From an uncultured Pelagibacteraceae bacterium (GTDB lineage Bacteria > Pseudomonadota > Alphaproteobacteria > Pelagibacterales > Pelagibacteraceae), in assembly GCA_902619495.1 (NCBI GenBank), contig CACNEM010000002.1:1-64000 (forward strand): a stretch of DNA of 64,000 nucleotides, in the 5' to 3' direction. Of the stretch, positions 1 through 12,502 are shown piece by piece; within the stretch, counting starts at the first letter, position 1; each line of letters begins with the position of its first letter. Made by a program: the position numbers and the translations under genes. The notes below the pieces were generated by a model. It was given only the letters and a program-made list of their open reading frames with translations, had not been told where the DNA came from and did no database searches.

Positions 1-441
1 ATTAGAAATTCAAACGGTTCGACCAAAACATCTGAATTAAGATTGAAAATGCAAAAGACTATGCAATCGAAATGTGCGGTTTTTAGGACAGAAAAAACTT
101 TAAAAGAAGGTGTAGAGCAAATAAGAGTACCCTACGACGGCATGCAAGATATTTCTGTCAAAGATAAATCTTTGTTGTTTAATACTGACTTAGTTGAAAC
201 TTTAGAATTTGATAATTTAATGAGTCAAGCTTTAACAACAATGGATTCAGCGTACAATCGAAAAGAGAGTAGGGGTGCTCATGCTAGGGAAGATTATACT
301 AAGAGAGACGACAAGAATTTTATGAAACACACTCTAGCTTGGCAAGAAGGTAAAAAAGTTAAAATAAAATATAGGGATGTACACTCAAGAACACTAACCA
401 ATGATGTTCAATACTTCCCTCCAAAGGAAAGAGTTTATTAA
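1..441 (+). CDS. sdhA: succinate dehydrogenase flavoprotein subunit, C-terminal part (truncated by window start)
   Basis: Open frame runs from base 1; C-terminal SdhA-like sequence ([25 protein letters not shown]); directly upstream of sdhB. Confidence 0.93.
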   Translation: MRNSNGSTKTSELRLKMQKTMQSKCAVFRTEKTLKEGVEQIRVPYDGMQDISVKDKSLLFNTDLVETLEFDNLMSQALTTMDSAYNRKESRGAHAREDYTKRDDKNFMKHTLAWQEGKKVKIKYRDVHSRTLTNDVQYFPPKERVY

Positions 442-443
442 GA

Positions 444-1220
444 ATGGCACAATTTAGCCTACCGCAAAATTCTAAAATAGAGGTAGGACAATATCATAAA
501 GATAAAACTAACTCACAAAATTTAAAAAAAGTAAATATTTATAGATGGGATCCATCAACTGGAAAAAACCCGAGAGTTGACACTTTTGAAGTTGATATGA
601 ACAACTGTGGTCCAAAAGTTTTAGATATCTTATTTAAAATAAAAAACGAAATTGATCCCTCTTTAACTTTTAGAAGATCCTGTGCACACGGCGTGTGCGG
701 GTCATGTGCTATGAATATTGATGGAGTGAACACATTAGCCTGCATAAAATCACATACAGATATAAGCGGAGATCTGAATGTTTATCCATTACCACATTTG
801 AAAGTTGTAAAAGATTTAATTGGAGATCTTACTACACTTTATAAACAATATGAGTCTATTCAACCTTGGTTAAAAGTAGATCAAACAGGTAAAGAAAAAA
901 CTGAGTTAAAACAAACTCAAAAAGACAGAGAAAAATTAGATGGGTATTATGAATGCATTCTGTGCGCATGTTGCTCAACTTCTTGCCCAAGTTATTGGTG
1001 GAATGGTGACAAATATTTGGGTCCAGCTGTTTTATTACAAGCCTATCGCTGGATTAATGACAGCAGAGATGGAGATAAAAAGGAAAGATTAAAGAAAGTT
1101 GCAGATGAATTAAAATTATATAGATGCCATACTATTATGAATTGCACAAATTCTTGCCCGAAGGGCCTTAATCCGGCAAAAGCTATAGGCTCTATTAAAA
1201 AAATGCTTGCAACAAGTTAA
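444..1220 (+). CDS. sdhB: succinate dehydrogenase iron-sulfur subunit
   Basis: 2Fe-2S motif [18 protein letters not shown] and CxxCxxC clusters ([29 protein letters not shown]). Confidence 0.97.
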   Translation: MAQFSLPQNSKIEVGQYHKDKTNSQNLKKVNIYRWDPSTGKNPRVDTFEVDMNNCGPKVLDILFKIKNEIDPSLTFRRSCAHGVCGSCAMNIDGVNTLACIKSHTDISGDLNVYPLPHLKVVKDLIGDLTTLYKQYESIQPWLKVDQTGKEKTELKQTQKDREKLDGYYECILCACCSTSCPSYWWNGDKYLGPAVLLQAYRWINDSRDGDKKERLKKVADELKLYRCHTIMNCTNSCPKGLNPAKAIGSIKKMLATS

Positions 1221-1243
1221 AAGCTTATTTAATCACTTACTTC

Positions 1244-2737
1244 ATGAAAACAATTCATCATTTTATTGAGGGAAAAAGTTTTCCTGGAGGCTCTAAAAGA
1301 ATTGGAAAAGTTTTTAATCCAGCAACTGGAGAACAAAGTGCTGAAGTAAAATTAGCTTCTGCTAGCGATATTGACAAAGCGGTTGTCAGTGCAAAAAAAG
1401 CATTTATTTCATGGTCAAATACACCTCCTCTTCAAAGAGCGAGAGTCATGTTTAAATTTAAAGAATTAATTGAAAAAAATTCTGATGAACTTACTAAAAT
1501 TATTGTTTCAGAACATGGAAAAGTTTACGAAGATGCAAAAGGATCACTTACAAGAGGATTAGAAGTCGTAGAATACGCTTGCGGTATTCCTCAGCTACTT
1601 AAAGGTGAGTTTACGGAAAATGTTGGCACTAATGTGGATAGTTGGTCTTTAAGACAACCATTAGGAGTCTGCGCTGGAATTACTCCGTTTAATTTTCCTG
1701 CGATGGTACCCATGTGGATGTTTCCAATGGCAATTGCTTGTGGAAACACTTTCGTTCTTAAACCATCAGAAAAAGATCCCTCTTGTTCAATAAGACTTGC
1801 AGAGTTGATGAAAGAAGCTGGTTTACCAGATGGAGTTTTCAATGTAGTAAATGGAGACAAAGAGGCTGTGGATGCATTAATAAATAATAAAGATGTTGTA
1901 GCTATGAGTTTTGTAGGATCTACACCTATAGCAAAATATATATATGAAAACTGCGCTAAGAATGAAAAACGTGTTCAAGCTTTAGGGGGAGCAAAAAATC
2001 ACTGTGTAGTCATGCCTGACTGTGATTTGGATCAAGCAGTCAATGGGCTAATGGGAGCTGCTTACGGCTCTGCTGGTGAAAGATGTATGGCTCAGTCAGT
2101 AGCTGTAGCTGTAGGAGGAATAGGTGACAAATTAGTAAATTCATTAGCGAAAAAAGTTGAGATGCTAAAAGTTGGTCCTGGAATGGATAAACAATCTGAG
2201 ATGGGTCCACTAGTTACTAAAGATCATTTAGAAAAGGTAAAAGGCTATGTTGATATTGGTGAAAAAGAAGGGGCAAAATTAATTGTAGATGGAAGAAAAT
2301 TTAGAATTCAAGGATATGAAAACGGCTACTATATTGGAGGATGTTTATTTGATCACGTAAAAAAAGATATGCGTATATATAAAGAGGAAATTTTTGGTCC
2401 AGTACTTTCTGTAGTTCGTGCAAAAGATTTTAATGAAGCGCTAAAGTTAGTTAATGACCATGAATTTGGAAATGGTGTAAGTATTTTTACAAGAGATGGA
2501 GACACTGCTAGAACATTTTATAATAAAGCAAAAATAGGGATGGTAGGAATAAATATACCAATACCAGTTCCTATGGCTTTTCATAGCTTTGGTGGTTGGA
2601 AAAGGTCACTATTTGGAGACCAACATATGCATGGTCCTGAGGGGGTAAGATTTTATACAAAACTTAAGACTATCACTTCGAGATGGCCATCAGGCTTAAG
2701 AGGAGATCCAGAGTTTACAATGCCAACTATGAAATAA
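1244..2737 (+). CDS. mmsA: CoA-acylating methylmalonate-semialdehyde dehydrogenase
   Basis: Aldehyde dehydrogenase fold with MMSDH-type motifs ([35 protein letters not shown]). Confidence 0.92.
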   Translation: MKTIHHFIEGKSFPGGSKRIGKVFNPATGEQSAEVKLASASDIDKAVVSAKKAFISWSNTPPLQRARVMFKFKELIEKNSDELTKIIVSEHGKVYEDAKGSLTRGLEVVEYACGIPQLLKGEFTENVGTNVDSWSLRQPLGVCAGITPFNFPAMVPMWMFPMAIACGNTFVLKPSEKDPSCSIRLAELMKEAGLPDGVFNVVNGDKEAVDALINNKDVVAMSFVGSTPIAKYIYENCAKNEKRVQALGGAKNHCVVMPDCDLDQAVNGLMGAAYGSAGERCMAQSVAVAVGGIGDKLVNSLAKKVEMLKVGPGMDKQSEMGPLVTKDHLEKVKGYVDIGEKEGAKLIVDGRKFRIQGYENGYYIGGCLFDHVKKDMRIYKEEIFGPVLSVVRAKDFNEALKLVNDHEFGNGVSIFTRDGDTARTFYNKAKIGMVGINIPIPVPMAFHSFGGWKRSLFGDQHMHGPEGVRFYTKLKTITSRWPSGLRGDPEFTMPTMK

Positions 2738-2739
2738 AA

Positions 2740-3699
2740 ATGAAAAAAAAAATAACTTTAATTGGGGCTGGCCAGATTGGTGGAACACTTGCACACTTAA
2801 TCGCATTAAAAGAATTAGGAGATGTAGTTTTATTTGATGTTGCAGCTGGAATAGCAAAAGGAAAAGCTTTAGACATCGCTCAATCATCTCCGGTGAATGG
2901 TTTTAATGTTAAGTTGACTGGAACTGATAATTACGATGATACTAAAAATTCAGACGTAATTATTATAACTGCCGGAGTTCCAAGAAAACCAGGTATGACT
3001 AGAGATGATTTGCTTGGTATAAATTTAAAAATAATAAAAGAAGTAGCTCATGGAATAAAAAAAACATCTCCAAAAGCTTTTGTAATATGTATTACCAATC
3101 CATTGGACGTGATAGTGATGGCTTTACAAAAATATTCAGGACTTCCGAAGAATATGATAGTTGGAATGGCAGGAATTTTAGACTCCTCAAGATTTATATA
3201 TTTCTTATCACAAGAATTAAACATTCACCCTAAAAATATAAATTCCTTCGTGTTAGGAGGGCATGGAGATACCATGGTAGCAATGTTAGGTTCAACAGAA
3301 GTAAACGGAAAAAAGATAAATGAACTTGTAAAGGAAGGTAAAATTACTAAAGAAAGATTAAATGAAATTGTGGATAGAACAAAAAAAGGTGGAGCTGAAA
3401 TTGTAAAATACCTTGAAAAAGGTTCAGCATTTTATGCTCCAGCTGCTTCAGGCGTAGAAATGGCAGAAAGTTATTTAAAAAATTTAAAAAAACAATTACC
3501 TTGTGCTGCTTATATAAATGGTGAGTTTGGAGCTAAAGATATTTATGCAGGAGTTCCAGTTATAATTGGGTCATCTGGTGTAGAAAAAATCGTTGAATTA
3601 AATTTGTCTAAAGAAGAAAAAATTAATTTTAATAATTCTATAAAATCAGTACAAGAATTATTTGATGCAGCAAAAAAAATTGATCCAGAACTTAAATAA
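2740..3699 (+). CDS. mdh: malate dehydrogenase
   Basis: [43 protein letters not shown]; start at ATG 2740 rather than the longer ORF start at 2683, which overlaps mmsA. Confidence 0.96.
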   Translation: MKKKITLIGAGQIGGTLAHLIALKELGDVVLFDVAAGIAKGKALDIAQSSPVNGFNVKLTGTDNYDDTKNSDVIIITAGVPRKPGMTRDDLLGINLKIIKEVAHGIKKTSPKAFVICITNPLDVIVMALQKYSGLPKNMIVGMAGILDSSRFIYFLSQELNIHPKNINSFVLGGHGDTMVAMLGSTEVNGKKINELVKEGKITKERLNEIVDRTKKGGAEIVKYLEKGSAFYAPAASGVEMAESYLKNLKKQLPCAAYINGEFGAKDIYAGVPVIIGSSGVEKIVELNLSKEEKINFNNSIKSVQELFDAAKKIDPELK

Positions 3700-5248
3700 A
3701 TTAAACAAAATAAAAAAATATTTTTTTTATATTTTAATTCTCTCATCAAGCGCTTTATTTTTTACATTTAGTTACGGTTATAAGGGGGTTTTTCCCATTG
3801 ACAGTTTTTTAATATATGATGCAGGTTATAAAATTTTTAATGGATATCATCCTTTTAAAGATTATTGGTCTATAACGGGACCAATATTAGATTATTTTCA
3901 ATTTTTTTTCTTTAAATTGTTCGGTATCAACTGGTTTAGCTATGTTTTGCATGCAGCAATAATAAACTTATTATTAACTATTTCAGTATTTTATTTTTTT
4001 TTAAAATTAGGCTTAAATAAAAACTATAGCATCCTATATTCTCTAAGTTCATCAATATTAGCTTACCCTAGTGTTGGGACTCCTTTTATGGATCACCATG
4101 CAGTAATTTTTTCTTTAATATCTTTAATATATTTGATTTTAGCTATTAAATTAGAAAAGAATATATATTGGTTTGTATTACCAGTTTTATTATTAATTTC
4201 ATTTCTTTCTAAACAAATTCCATCTTCTTATCTTTTGATTTTATTTTTTATAGCAATTTTTATACATTTTTTTCTGATTTCTGCGAGAAAAACAGATATC
4301 TTATTATATTTAAGCGCTAGTAGTATCTTATCTATAATTATAATTGCATTTGTATTTTATGCCAATCAAATACCATTCAAAAATTTTTTAATACAATATA
4401 TAAATTATCCTATTGGGATTGGAGAAACCAGAAGTTCTAATATTTCATTTAACTTCAATAATGTTATTTCACAATTTAAATTTATTCATTTTTCTATTTT
4501 GCCATTAATTTTTGTTTTATTTATAATATTAAAAAAAACGAAAAAAAGTTTTGAAATTAAAAAAGATATTTTAATTATCATTTTATCAATATCCTCAACT
4601 TTAATATTTATCTATTCTCAAATTTTAACAAAAAATCAAATTTTAATTTTTTTCCTAATTCCTTTTGTATTAGGAATGTCTCATTACTTTCTTAAAAAAT
4701 ATTATGAAAATAAAATAATTATTTCTTTTTTGATATTGGTTCTAATTTTTTCTACATCAAAATATCATTTGAGGTTTAATGTGGATAAAAAATTTATGGA
4801 ATTAAGTAATGTAGATTTAAACTTAGCTATAAATGCTGAGAGTTTAGATAATTCAATTAAGGGCTTAAAGTGGATTACTCCAAATTACCGCTCAGATCCA
4901 ATAATTGAAATTAATTTACTTTCAGAGTTAAAAAAATCAATTTTAGACGACGGTACAAAAAAAATAGTTATTACTGATTACCAAATTTTACCCTCCATTG
5001 TGAAAATAAATAATACATCTCCTAACAAATGGTTTGATTTTTTAAGCGTTCCTAAAGAAGGTGATATTTTTTATGAAATCTATAAAGATTTTTTTATCAG
5101 AAAGTTAAAAGAACAAAATATTGAAACAATTTATCTCACTGGAAATCATGAAGTTTTTTTAGTCAATATTCTAAAAAAGGGTTGTTACGAAAAAGAATTG
5201 ATAAATAAAATCTCATTTAAAATTAACATTAAAAAATGTTTAAGGTAA
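3662..5248 (+). CDS. multi-pass membrane protein, GT-C/ArnT-like glycosyltransferase-type hypothetical
   Basis: Long ORF with many hydrophobic segments and a GT-C-like early motif ([34 protein letters not shown]); start overlaps the 3' end of mdh. Confidence 0.6.
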   Translation: MMQQKKLIQNLNKLNKIKKYFFYILILSSSALFFTFSYGYKGVFPIDSFLIYDAGYKIFNGYHPFKDYWSITGPILDYFQFFFFKLFGINWFSYVLHAAIINLLLTISVFYFFLKLGLNKNYSILYSLSSSILAYPSVGTPFMDHHAVIFSLISLIYLILAIKLEKNIYWFVLPVLLLISFLSKQIPSSYLLILFFIAIFIHFFLISARKTDILLYLSASSILSIIIIAFVFYANQIPFKNFLIQYINYPIGIGETRSSNISFNFNNVISQFKFIHFSILPLIFVLFIILKKTKKSFEIKKDILIIILSISSTLIFIYSQILTKNQILIFFLIPFVLGMSHYFLKKYYENKIIISFLILVLIFSTSKYHLRFNVDKKFMELSNVDLNLAINAESLDNSIKGLKWITPNYRSDPIIEINLLSELKKSILDDGTKKIVITDYQILPSIVKINNTSPNKWFDFLSVPKEGDIFYEIYKDFFIRKLKEQNIETIYLTGNHEVFLVNILKKGCYEKELINKISFKINIKKCLR

Positions 5249-5250
5249 CT

Positions 5251-6135
5251 TCACTTTATTTTTTTTACACTTCCTACATTATTCAAAATATTTTTATTAA
5301 TTTGAAAAAATATCTTAGAAATTAAAAAAATTAAATTTATTATCAAAAAAATTAAAATTAACAAAAGATTCAACGAGGTTCCGTTAAAAAAAATTAAAAA
5401 TAATAGTAATACAAAGAAGGTTCTTATAAATACTTCAAATGTAAAAACAGAAATAATATTTATCGAATGAAAAATTAAAAATTTTATATTTACTTTAGAA
5501 CTATCAAAATATCTTTTATTTTTTTCAATATCAAAACATATTATTTTTTTGTAATTTTTAATTACTCCACTTGAGTATGCTATAGATAAATTATTGTTTT
5601 TTAAAATATGTTTAAGAAGTTTATTGGAAAAAGAACTAAAATTTCCGAAGTTGATAAATTTTCCAGTGAGTAAAAAAGTTATTAATAGTCTAAAATAATT
5701 CAAAGTTTTAAAAATAATATTTTCTGTTCTTTGCTTTCGTGATGCGAAAATAAAACAATCTTCATTTTGAACTGCTAAAGTTGACAATATTTTTAATTTG
5801 TAAGGATTGTCTTCTCCATCAGAGTCCAAAACTGAGATAATACATTTATTATTTTTTCCTCTTAATCTTTTCTGCAGATATTTTAATCCTATAAATATTG
5901 ATTTTTGACTACCAACATTTTTTCTTAAATTCAATATTTTTAAACTTTTAATTTTATTAAATTTTTTTTTACTAAATTTATATTTAATATCAGAACAATC
6001 ATTAACAACTAAAACATTTATATTTTTAAAAGAGTTTGTATGAGTTTTATTTAGGGCAATTAAAACTTTATTTAGTGATTTCCAATCGTTATAAGTCGGA
6101 AGGATTATATAATTTTTATTCATATATTTGAACAT
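5251..6135 (-). CDS. family 2 glycosyltransferase with C-terminal TM segments (polyprenol-phosphate GT-like)
   Basis: GT2-like VLVVNDCSD and VLDSDGEDNP motifs; two hydrophobic C-terminal stretches. Confidence 0.7.
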   Translation of the reverse strand: MFKYMNKNYIILPTYNDWKSLNKVLIALNKTHTNSFKNINVLVVNDCSDIKYKFSKKKFNKIKSLKILNLRKNVGSQKSIFIGLKYLQKRLRGKNNKCIISVLDSDGEDNPYKLKILSTLAVQNEDCFIFASRKQRTENIIFKTLNYFRLLITFLLTGKFINFGNFSSFSNKLLKHILKNNNLSIAYSSGVIKNYKKIICFDIEKNKRYFDSSKVNIKFLIFHSINIISVFTFEVFIRTFFVLLLFLIFFNGTSLNLLLILIFLIINLIFLISKIFFQINKNILNNVGSVKKIK

Positions 6136-6198
6136 TTTAAATTTTATTTGCTTAAAAATATATAATATTTATAAATACCTAAAAATAAGTTTTAATTA

Positions 6199-7362
6199 AT
6201 GAATATTCACGAACATCAAGCTAAAGATATCCTACGAGAATATGGTTTGCCTGTATCAAAAGGAATAGTAATCCTTTCTCGAGATGAAATTAAGCAGAAA
6301 ATTTCAAAATTGAAAGACAAACCTTATGTGCTCAAAGCACAAATTCATGCAGGAGGAAGAGGTAAAGCTGGAGGTGTAAAACTAATTAAAAATTTTTCAG
6401 ATTTAGAGCAAGAAGCGAATAATATGTTTGGAAAAATTCTTAAAACACATCAAACAGGATCTCAGGGAAAAGAAGTAAAAAGATTATACATTGAAGAGGC
6501 TTCAGATATTTTAAACGAATTTTACTTATCCTGTTTAATAGATAGGGAGACATCAAAAATTGCTTTTATCAGTAGTACAGAAGGAGGTATGGATATTGAA
6601 AAAGTAGCAAGTGAAACCCCTGAAAAAATAATCACAAATAAATTATCTTTAAAAAAAGAAGGTCCAAATGAAAAAGACATTGAAAAAATAATTTCAATAT
6701 TCGAATTTTCAGACGAACAAAAAATAAAAGCTAAAGATTTAATTAAGTCTCTTTATAAAATTATCTTAGAAAAAGATGCAAACTTGATTGAAATAAATCC
6801 ACTAATACTTACCAAAAATAATAAAATAATTTGTCTTGATGCAAAAATGAATTTTGATGATAATGCAATTTTTAGACAGCCAGAAGTGTTAAAGTTAAGA
6901 GACTTAAACGAAGAAGATCCTGCTGAAATAGAGGCAAGTAAACATGATCTTGCTTATATTAAACTTGATGGGTCGATTGGATGTATGGTTAATGGCGCTG
7001 GGTTAGCAATGGCAACAATGGATATTATAAAATTATATGGTCAAGAACCTGCAAATTTTTTAGATGTTGGAGGGGGAGCAAGTAAAGAAAAGGTAACAGC
7101 AGCGTTTAAATTAATCTTAGCCGACAAAAATGTTAAAGGCGTATTAGTAAATATTTTTGGTGGGATAATGAGATGTGATATTCTTGCACAAGGGATATTA
7201 GAAGCTGTAAAAGAGATAAATTTGTCAGTACCACTAGTTGTAAGGTTAGCTGGTACTAATTTCAAAGAAGGTAAAGAAATTTTAGATAATTCAAATCTAA
7301 AAATACTTTCAGCATCAGATTTAAATGACGCAGCAAAAAAAATAGTAGAGGCAATTAAATAA
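6199..7362 (+). CDS. sucC: succinate-CoA ligase beta subunit
   Basis: MNIHEHQAKDILREYGLPV, AQIHAGGRGKAGGVKL, VNIFGGIMRCD. Confidence 0.98.
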   Translation: MNIHEHQAKDILREYGLPVSKGIVILSRDEIKQKISKLKDKPYVLKAQIHAGGRGKAGGVKLIKNFSDLEQEANNMFGKILKTHQTGSQGKEVKRLYIEEASDILNEFYLSCLIDRETSKIAFISSTEGGMDIEKVASETPEKIITNKLSLKKEGPNEKDIEKIISIFEFSDEQKIKAKDLIKSLYKIILEKDANLIEINPLILTKNNKIICLDAKMNFDDNAIFRQPEVLKLRDLNEEDPAEIEASKHDLAYIKLDGSIGCMVNGAGLAMATMDIIKLYGQEPANFLDVGGGASKEKVTAAFKLILADKNVKGVLVNIFGGIMRCDILAQGILEAVKEINLSVPLVVRLAGTNFKEGKEILDNSNLKILSASDLNDAAKKIVEAIK

Positions 7363-8238
7363 ATGTCGGTTTTAGTAGACAAAAATACTAAGGTTATCTG
7401 TCAGGGGTTTACTGGAAAACATGGCTCATTTCACTCAGAGCAGGCACTCAAATACGGAACAAAATTAGTTGGAGGAGTGACTCCTAAAAAAGGAGGACAA
7501 AAACATCTAAATCTTCCAGTATTTGATTCTGTTCAAGAAGCAAAAGATAAAACGTCTGCCAATGCAACAATGATATATGTTCCACCTAAATTTGCAGGAG
7601 CAGCAATTATAGAGGCGATAGAAGCAAACATTGAACTAATTGTTTGTATAACTGAGGGAATACCAGTTTTAGATATGCTAAAAGTAAAAAATATTTTGCA
7701 AAAAAGTAAATCAAGACTGATTGGACCAAATTGTCCCGGAATTATTACCCCTGATGAATGTAAAATTGGTATTATGCCTGGCAATATTCATAGAAAAGGT
7801 TCAGTTGGAATCATTTCTAGGTCGGGTACCTTAACATATGAAGCAGTAGCTCAAACATCAGTGAATGGAATGGGACAATCTACATGCATAGGAATCGGAG
7901 GTGACCCGATTAATGGTACAAATTTTATAGATTGTTTAGAGCTTTTTTTAAAAGATGATGATACTAAATCGATTGTTATGATAGGTGAAATTGGTGGATC
8001 TGCAGAGGAAGAGGCTGCAGAGTTTCTAAAAAAAGAGAAAATAAAGAAACCAATGGTCGGTTTCATTGCTGGACTTACTGCTCCGAAAGGAAGAAGAATG
8101 GGACATGCAGGTGCAATTATCTCAGGGGGGAAAGGAGGAGCAGAGGATAAAATTGAAGTAATGAAATCAGCAGGTATTACAATATCAAAGTCTCCAGCAG
8201 ATATTGGCAAAACTCTATATGATAAACTTAACAGTTGA
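7363..8238 (+). CDS. sucD: succinate-CoA ligase alpha subunit
   Basis: [53 protein letters not shown]. Confidence 0.98.
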   Translation: MSVLVDKNTKVICQGFTGKHGSFHSEQALKYGTKLVGGVTPKKGGQKHLNLPVFDSVQEAKDKTSANATMIYVPPKFAGAAIIEAIEANIELIVCITEGIPVLDMLKVKNILQKSKSRLIGPNCPGIITPDECKIGIMPGNIHRKGSVGIISRSGTLTYEAVAQTSVNGMGQSTCIGIGGDPINGTNFIDCLELFLKDDDTKSIVMIGEIGGSAEEEAAEFLKKEKIKKPMVGFIAGLTAPKGRRMGHAGAIISGGKGGAEDKIEVMKSAGITISKSPADIGKTLYDKLNS

Positions 8239-8270
8239 TTTTTATCAATTTGTGTTAAAATAAATTATTA

Positions 8271-11156
8271 ATGTCTTCGTCAGATAATATAACTTTAAAA
8301 AAAACATCATTTTTGTCAGGAATTAATTCTGAATTTATAAATCAATTTTACTCAGATTACTTATCAGACCCATCTTCCCTTCCCGAGGGATGGAGAAAAT
8401 TTTTTGACGGATTGAGTGAAAATGAAAAACTTGTCTTAAATGATTTAAATGGACCTAGTTGGTCACCAAATAAAAAAATTAAGAGCGTTAACTTTTTAGA
8501 GTCTGAAACAGACAAGACTAATAAAAAAAATACAGATCTAGAGTCACAATCAATTAAAGAAGCGTCAAAAGACTCAGTGAGAGCTATCATGCTTATAAGA
8601 GCTTACAGAATAAGAGGTCATTTAATTGCTAACTTAGATCCTTTATCGATTCAAAAAAAAGAAGAACATCCCGAGCTTAAGCCTGAAACTTATGGATTTA
8701 CAAAAAAAGATTACACAAGGAAAATATTTTTAGACGGAGTTCTTGGGCTTCAATATGCAGATCTTAAACAAATTCTTCAAATTTTAAAAAAAACTTATTG
8801 TTCTACAATCGGTTACGAGTTTATGCACATGGGGGACCCTGACGAAAAAGCTTGGATAAGAGATAGAATTGAAGGACCAGAAAAAAATATATCTTTCACA
8901 GAAAACGGAAAAAAAGCAATTTTAAATAAAATTGTACAAGCAGAAGGATTTGAAAAATATTTACATGTTAAATTTGTTGGTACGAAAAGATTTGGTCTTG
9001 ATGGTGGAGAGTCTTTAATACCGGCTCTTGAGCAAATAATTAAGAGAGGCGGTAGTCTCGGAGCCAAAGAGATTAAAATCGGTATGCCTCACAGAGGAAG
9101 GTTAAATGTTTTAGCTAACGTTATGGGAAAACCCTTTAGAGCAATTTTTAGTGAATTTTTTGGAAAGACTGTAAATGCTAGTAAAGATTTTGAAGGTGAT
9201 GTTAAATATCATCTTGGAGCTTCTTCTAATAGAGAGTTTGATGGTAATTCAGTACATATTAGTTTAACAGATAATCCATCACATCTAGAAGCAGTTAATC
9301 CAGTGGTATTAGGTCAGGTGAGAGCTAAACAATTTTTTCACAAAGACAAAGAGAGAAAAAAAGTAATTCCAGTTTTAATGCATGGCGATGCTGCATTTGC
9401 TGGACAGGGTATTGTAGCTGAGTGTTTTGCAATGTCTGGTCTTCCAGGGCACAATATAGGTGGAACAATTCACATAATTGTAAATAATCAAATTGGTTTT
9501 ACCACTGCTCCAAGATTTGCTAGATCATCGCCATATCCCTCAGATGTAGCTAAAACTGCTCAAGCGCCAATTTTTCATGTTAATGGAGACGATCCTGAAG
9601 CTGTTGTACATTGTGCAAAAATTGCCACAGAATACAGACAAAAATTTAATAGAGATGTAGTCATTGATATGGTTTGTTATAGAAGATTTGGTCATAATGA
9701 AGGAGACGAACCATCCTTCACCCAGCCTATAATGTATAAGAAAATTAAATCACACCCTTCAACTTTAACTTTATATGGAAAAAAACTTTCTTCAGAGGGA
9801 TTAACTTCAATTGAGAACTTACAAAATGAAAAAATAAAATTTAAAACTTTTTTAGAAAAAGAATTTAATATATCAAAAAATTACAAATCAGAATTAAAGT
9901 GGTTTGATGGTGCTTGGTCAAGATTTAAACCTGGTTTAGGTAAAGATAAAAGAGGCATAAGTGGTGTTGATAAAGTAAAATTAATTAAAGTTGGAAAAAA
10001 AATTTTTAATATTCCATCAAATTTTTATGCTCATAAAACTCTTAAAAGAGTATTTGAACTAAGAAATAATATGCTAATAACAGGTAAACTCGACTGGTCT
10101 TCAGCTGAAAGTTTGGCTATCGGAACTTTATTGACGGAGGGCTTTTCGGTAAGATTGTCGGGGCAGGACTCAGGAAGAGGAACATTCAGTCAAAGGCATG
10201 CAATATTAAGAAATCAAGAAAATCACGATAGATATATTCCAGCTAATAATATTGAGAGAGGTCAAATGAAATTTGAAGTCATTGACAGCTTGCTATCTGA
10301 ACTTGCAGTCTTGGGATTTGAATTTGGCTATTCTCTGTCAGAGCCTGAGACTTTAGTCTTGTGGGAAGCCCAATTTGGAGATTTTGCAAATGGAGGTCAA
10401 GTTATAATAGATCAATTTATTACTTCTTCAGAGTCAAAATGGGGGAGAGCTAGTGGCTTAGTCATGCTGCTACCTCATGGATATGAAGGACAAGGTCCAG
10501 AGCACTCATCAGCTAGATTAGAGAGATTTCTCCAACTTTGTGCAGGTGAAAATATACAAGTCGTAAACTGCACAACACCCTCGAACTACTTTCATGTTTT
10601 AAGAAGGCAAATGCATAGAGAATTTAGAAAACCTTTAATTATTATGACTCCAAAATCTTTACTAAGGCATAAAAGATGTGTTTCAAGTCTTTCAGAATTT
10701 ACCTCAAAAAGTTCTTTTCACAGAGTTTTAGAGGATGATGGTTATAAAAAAGAGAAAAAATTAATTCAATTATTAGAGAATAAAAAAATAAAAAAAGTAG
10801 TTATGTGTTCAGGAAAAATTTATTACGATTTAATTGAAGCAAGGGAAAAAAGTAAAAATAAAGATATAGTTTTTGTAAGAATAGAACAATTATATCCTTT
10901 TCCAGTAAAAACTTTAGCTAATATTCTTAAGAGATACACAAAGGCTAAGTTTATATGGTGCCAGGAGGAACCAAAGAATATGGGTGCATGGAATACTGTA
11001 AGAAACTATATTGATAGAACTCTAGAAATGATTAATCTAAAAGATATCAACTTAAAATACGTAGGTAGAAAGGCATCTTCTTCTACTGCGACTGGAAATG
11101 CTAATAAACATCTTGCACAACAAAAAGAAATATTAGAAAAGATACTAATAGATTAA
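8271..11156 (+). CDS. sucA: 2-oxoglutarate dehydrogenase E1
   Basis: GMPHRGRLNVLANVMGKP, RRFGHNEGDEPSFTQP, LPHGYEGQGPEHSSARLERFLQLC. Confidence 0.98.
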   Translation: MSSSDNITLKKTSFLSGINSEFINQFYSDYLSDPSSLPEGWRKFFDGLSENEKLVLNDLNGPSWSPNKKIKSVNFLESETDKTNKKNTDLESQSIKEASKDSVRAIMLIRAYRIRGHLIANLDPLSIQKKEEHPELKPETYGFTKKDYTRKIFLDGVLGLQYADLKQILQILKKTYCSTIGYEFMHMGDPDEKAWIRDRIEGPEKNISFTENGKKAILNKIVQAEGFEKYLHVKFVGTKRFGLDGGESLIPALEQIIKRGGSLGAKEIKIGMPHRGRLNVLANVMGKPFRAIFSEFFGKTVNASKDFEGDVKYHLGASSNREFDGNSVHISLTDNPSHLEAVNPVVLGQVRAKQFFHKDKERKKVIPVLMHGDAAFAGQGIVAECFAMSGLPGHNIGGTIHIIVNNQIGFTTAPRFARSSPYPSDVAKTAQAPIFHVNGDDPEAVVHCAKIATEYRQKFNRDVVIDMVCYRRFGHNEGDEPSFTQPIMYKKIKSHPSTLTLYGKKLSSEGLTSIENLQNEKIKFKTFLEKEFNISKNYKSELKWFDGAWSRFKPGLGKDKRGISGVDKVKLIKVGKKIFNIPSNFYAHKTLKRVFELRNNMLITGKLDWSSAESLAIGTLLTEGFSVRLSGQDSGRGTFSQRHAILRNQENHDRYIPANNIERGQMKFEVIDSLLSELAVLGFEFGYSLSEPETLVLWEAQFGDFANGGQVIIDQFITSSESKWGRASGLVMLLPHGYEGQGPEHSSARLERFLQLCAGENIQVVNCTTPSNYFHVLRRQMHREFRKPLIIMTPKSLLRHKRCVSSLSEFTSKSSFHRVLEDDGYKKEKKLIQLLENKKIKKVVMCSGKIYYDLIEAREKSKNKDIVFVRIEQLYPFPVKTLANILKRYTKAKFIWCQEEPKNMGAWNTVRNYIDRTLEMINLKDINLKYVGRKASSSTATGNANKHLAQQKEILEKILID

Positions 11157-12500
11157 ATGTCAGAAAAAATTACAGTCCCTACCTTAGGCGAATCGGTAAC
11201 AGAAGCTACAGTATCTAAATGGCTTAAATCACAAGGAGATAAAGTTATAGCTGATGAACCAATAGTTGAGTTAGAAACAGATAAAGTAAATGTAGAGGTC
11301 CCAGCGCCATCAAATGGAGTTCTAGGCAGTATAGCAGTTAAAGAGGGAGAAACAGTGAATGTTGGGTCTTTGTTAGGTACTATAAGTGAAAGCTTAAATA
11401 AAGAAACTAGTAAATCTCAGGATATAAAAAAATATAATCCTCCAAAAAAAGAAGTTAATAAAGAATTTAAATTATTTGACGAAGATCAAACAAAATCAAC
11501 AACCAAAATCAAGAAGCAAGTAATTGAGGAACCTGTATTGAAACTGGAAGAAGAAAGTATTGATATAGATGAGGAACCATTAATATTAGACGAGGTTCAT
11601 AAAGAAAAAAAATTAGAGAAAAAAATAAATCAAGTTAAATCAGAAACTAAAATATCTCCAGCAGCGAGAAAAATGGCAAATGAAGCAAAAGTAAATATTA
11701 ATGAAATTCAAGGAACTGGCAAAAATGGAATAATTTTGAAAGAAGACATAATGAGTCTTATGGGATCTAAACCTTCCCCATCAGAAAGAAAAATAAAGCA
11801 TGGCCCAGAAGAAAGAGTCCGAATGACAAGGTTAAGGCAAACTATTGCTAAAAGACTTAAAGAAGCCCAGGAAAACGCAGCAATGCTTACAACATTTAAT
11901 GAAGTGGACATGAGTGAGATTATCTCAATGAGAAACCAGTATAAAGATGAATTTCAGAAGAAGTATGGAGTTAAACTTGGTTTTATGTCTTTCTTTGTAA
12001 AAGCATGTGTAATTGGTTTAAAAAATTATCCTGCGATAAATGCAGAAATTCAAGGAGACGAAATAGTATATAAAAATTATTACAATATAAGTATAGCAGT
12101 AGGCACTGACAGGGGACTTGTTGTACCAGTCTTAAGAGAAACAGATGTGATGTCTTTTGCGGATATTGAAAAAAACATCGGAGATTTAGGACAAAAGGCT
12201 AAGGATGGAAAAATCACTATTGAAGACTTACAAGGAGGTACTTTTACAATTACAAATGGAGGCATCTATGGATCTATGCTTTCCACACCAATTTTAAATC
12301 CACCTCAGTCAGCTGTGCTTGGTATGCATAATATAGTTCAAAGACCAGTTGTGGTAGATGGTGGTATTGAAGCAAGGCAGGTGATGTACTTAGCATTATC
12401 TTATGATCACAGGATTATCGATGGCAAAGAAGCAGTTTCTTTTCTTAAAATTGTGAAAGAGTCACTCGAACAACCTAAAAGACTATTTTTAAATATTTAA
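11157..12500 (+). CDS. sucB: dihydrolipoamide succinyltransferase (OGDH E2)
   Basis: Lipoyl motif [13 protein letters not shown]3-binding region ([10 protein letters not shown]), catalytic [13 protein letters not shown]. Confidence 0.97.
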   Translation: MSEKITVPTLGESVTEATVSKWLKSQGDKVIADEPIVELETDKVNVEVPAPSNGVLGSIAVKEGETVNVGSLLGTISESLNKETSKSQDIKKYNPPKKEVNKEFKLFDEDQTKSTTKIKKQVIEEPVLKLEEESIDIDEEPLILDEVHKEKKLEKKINQVKSETKISPAARKMANEAKVNINEIQGTGKNGIILKEDIMSLMGSKPSPSERKIKHGPEERVRMTRLRQTIAKRLKEAQENAAMLTTFNEVDMSEIISMRNQYKDEFQKKYGVKLGFMSFFVKACVIGLKNYPAINAEIQGDEIVYKNYYNISIAVGTDRGLVVPVLRETDVMSFADIEKNIGDLGQKAKDGKITIEDLQGGTFTITNGGIYGSMLSTPILNPPQSAVLGMHNIVQRPVVVDGGIEARQVMYLALSYDHRIIDGKEAVSFLKIVKESLEQPKRLFLNI

Positions 12501-12502
12501 CC

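Noticed and set aside
4500-6198. Possible tandem or low-complexity repeat in the very AT-rich glycosyltransferase region
   Set aside because: Poly-A/T runs reflect composition; no repeat unit found.
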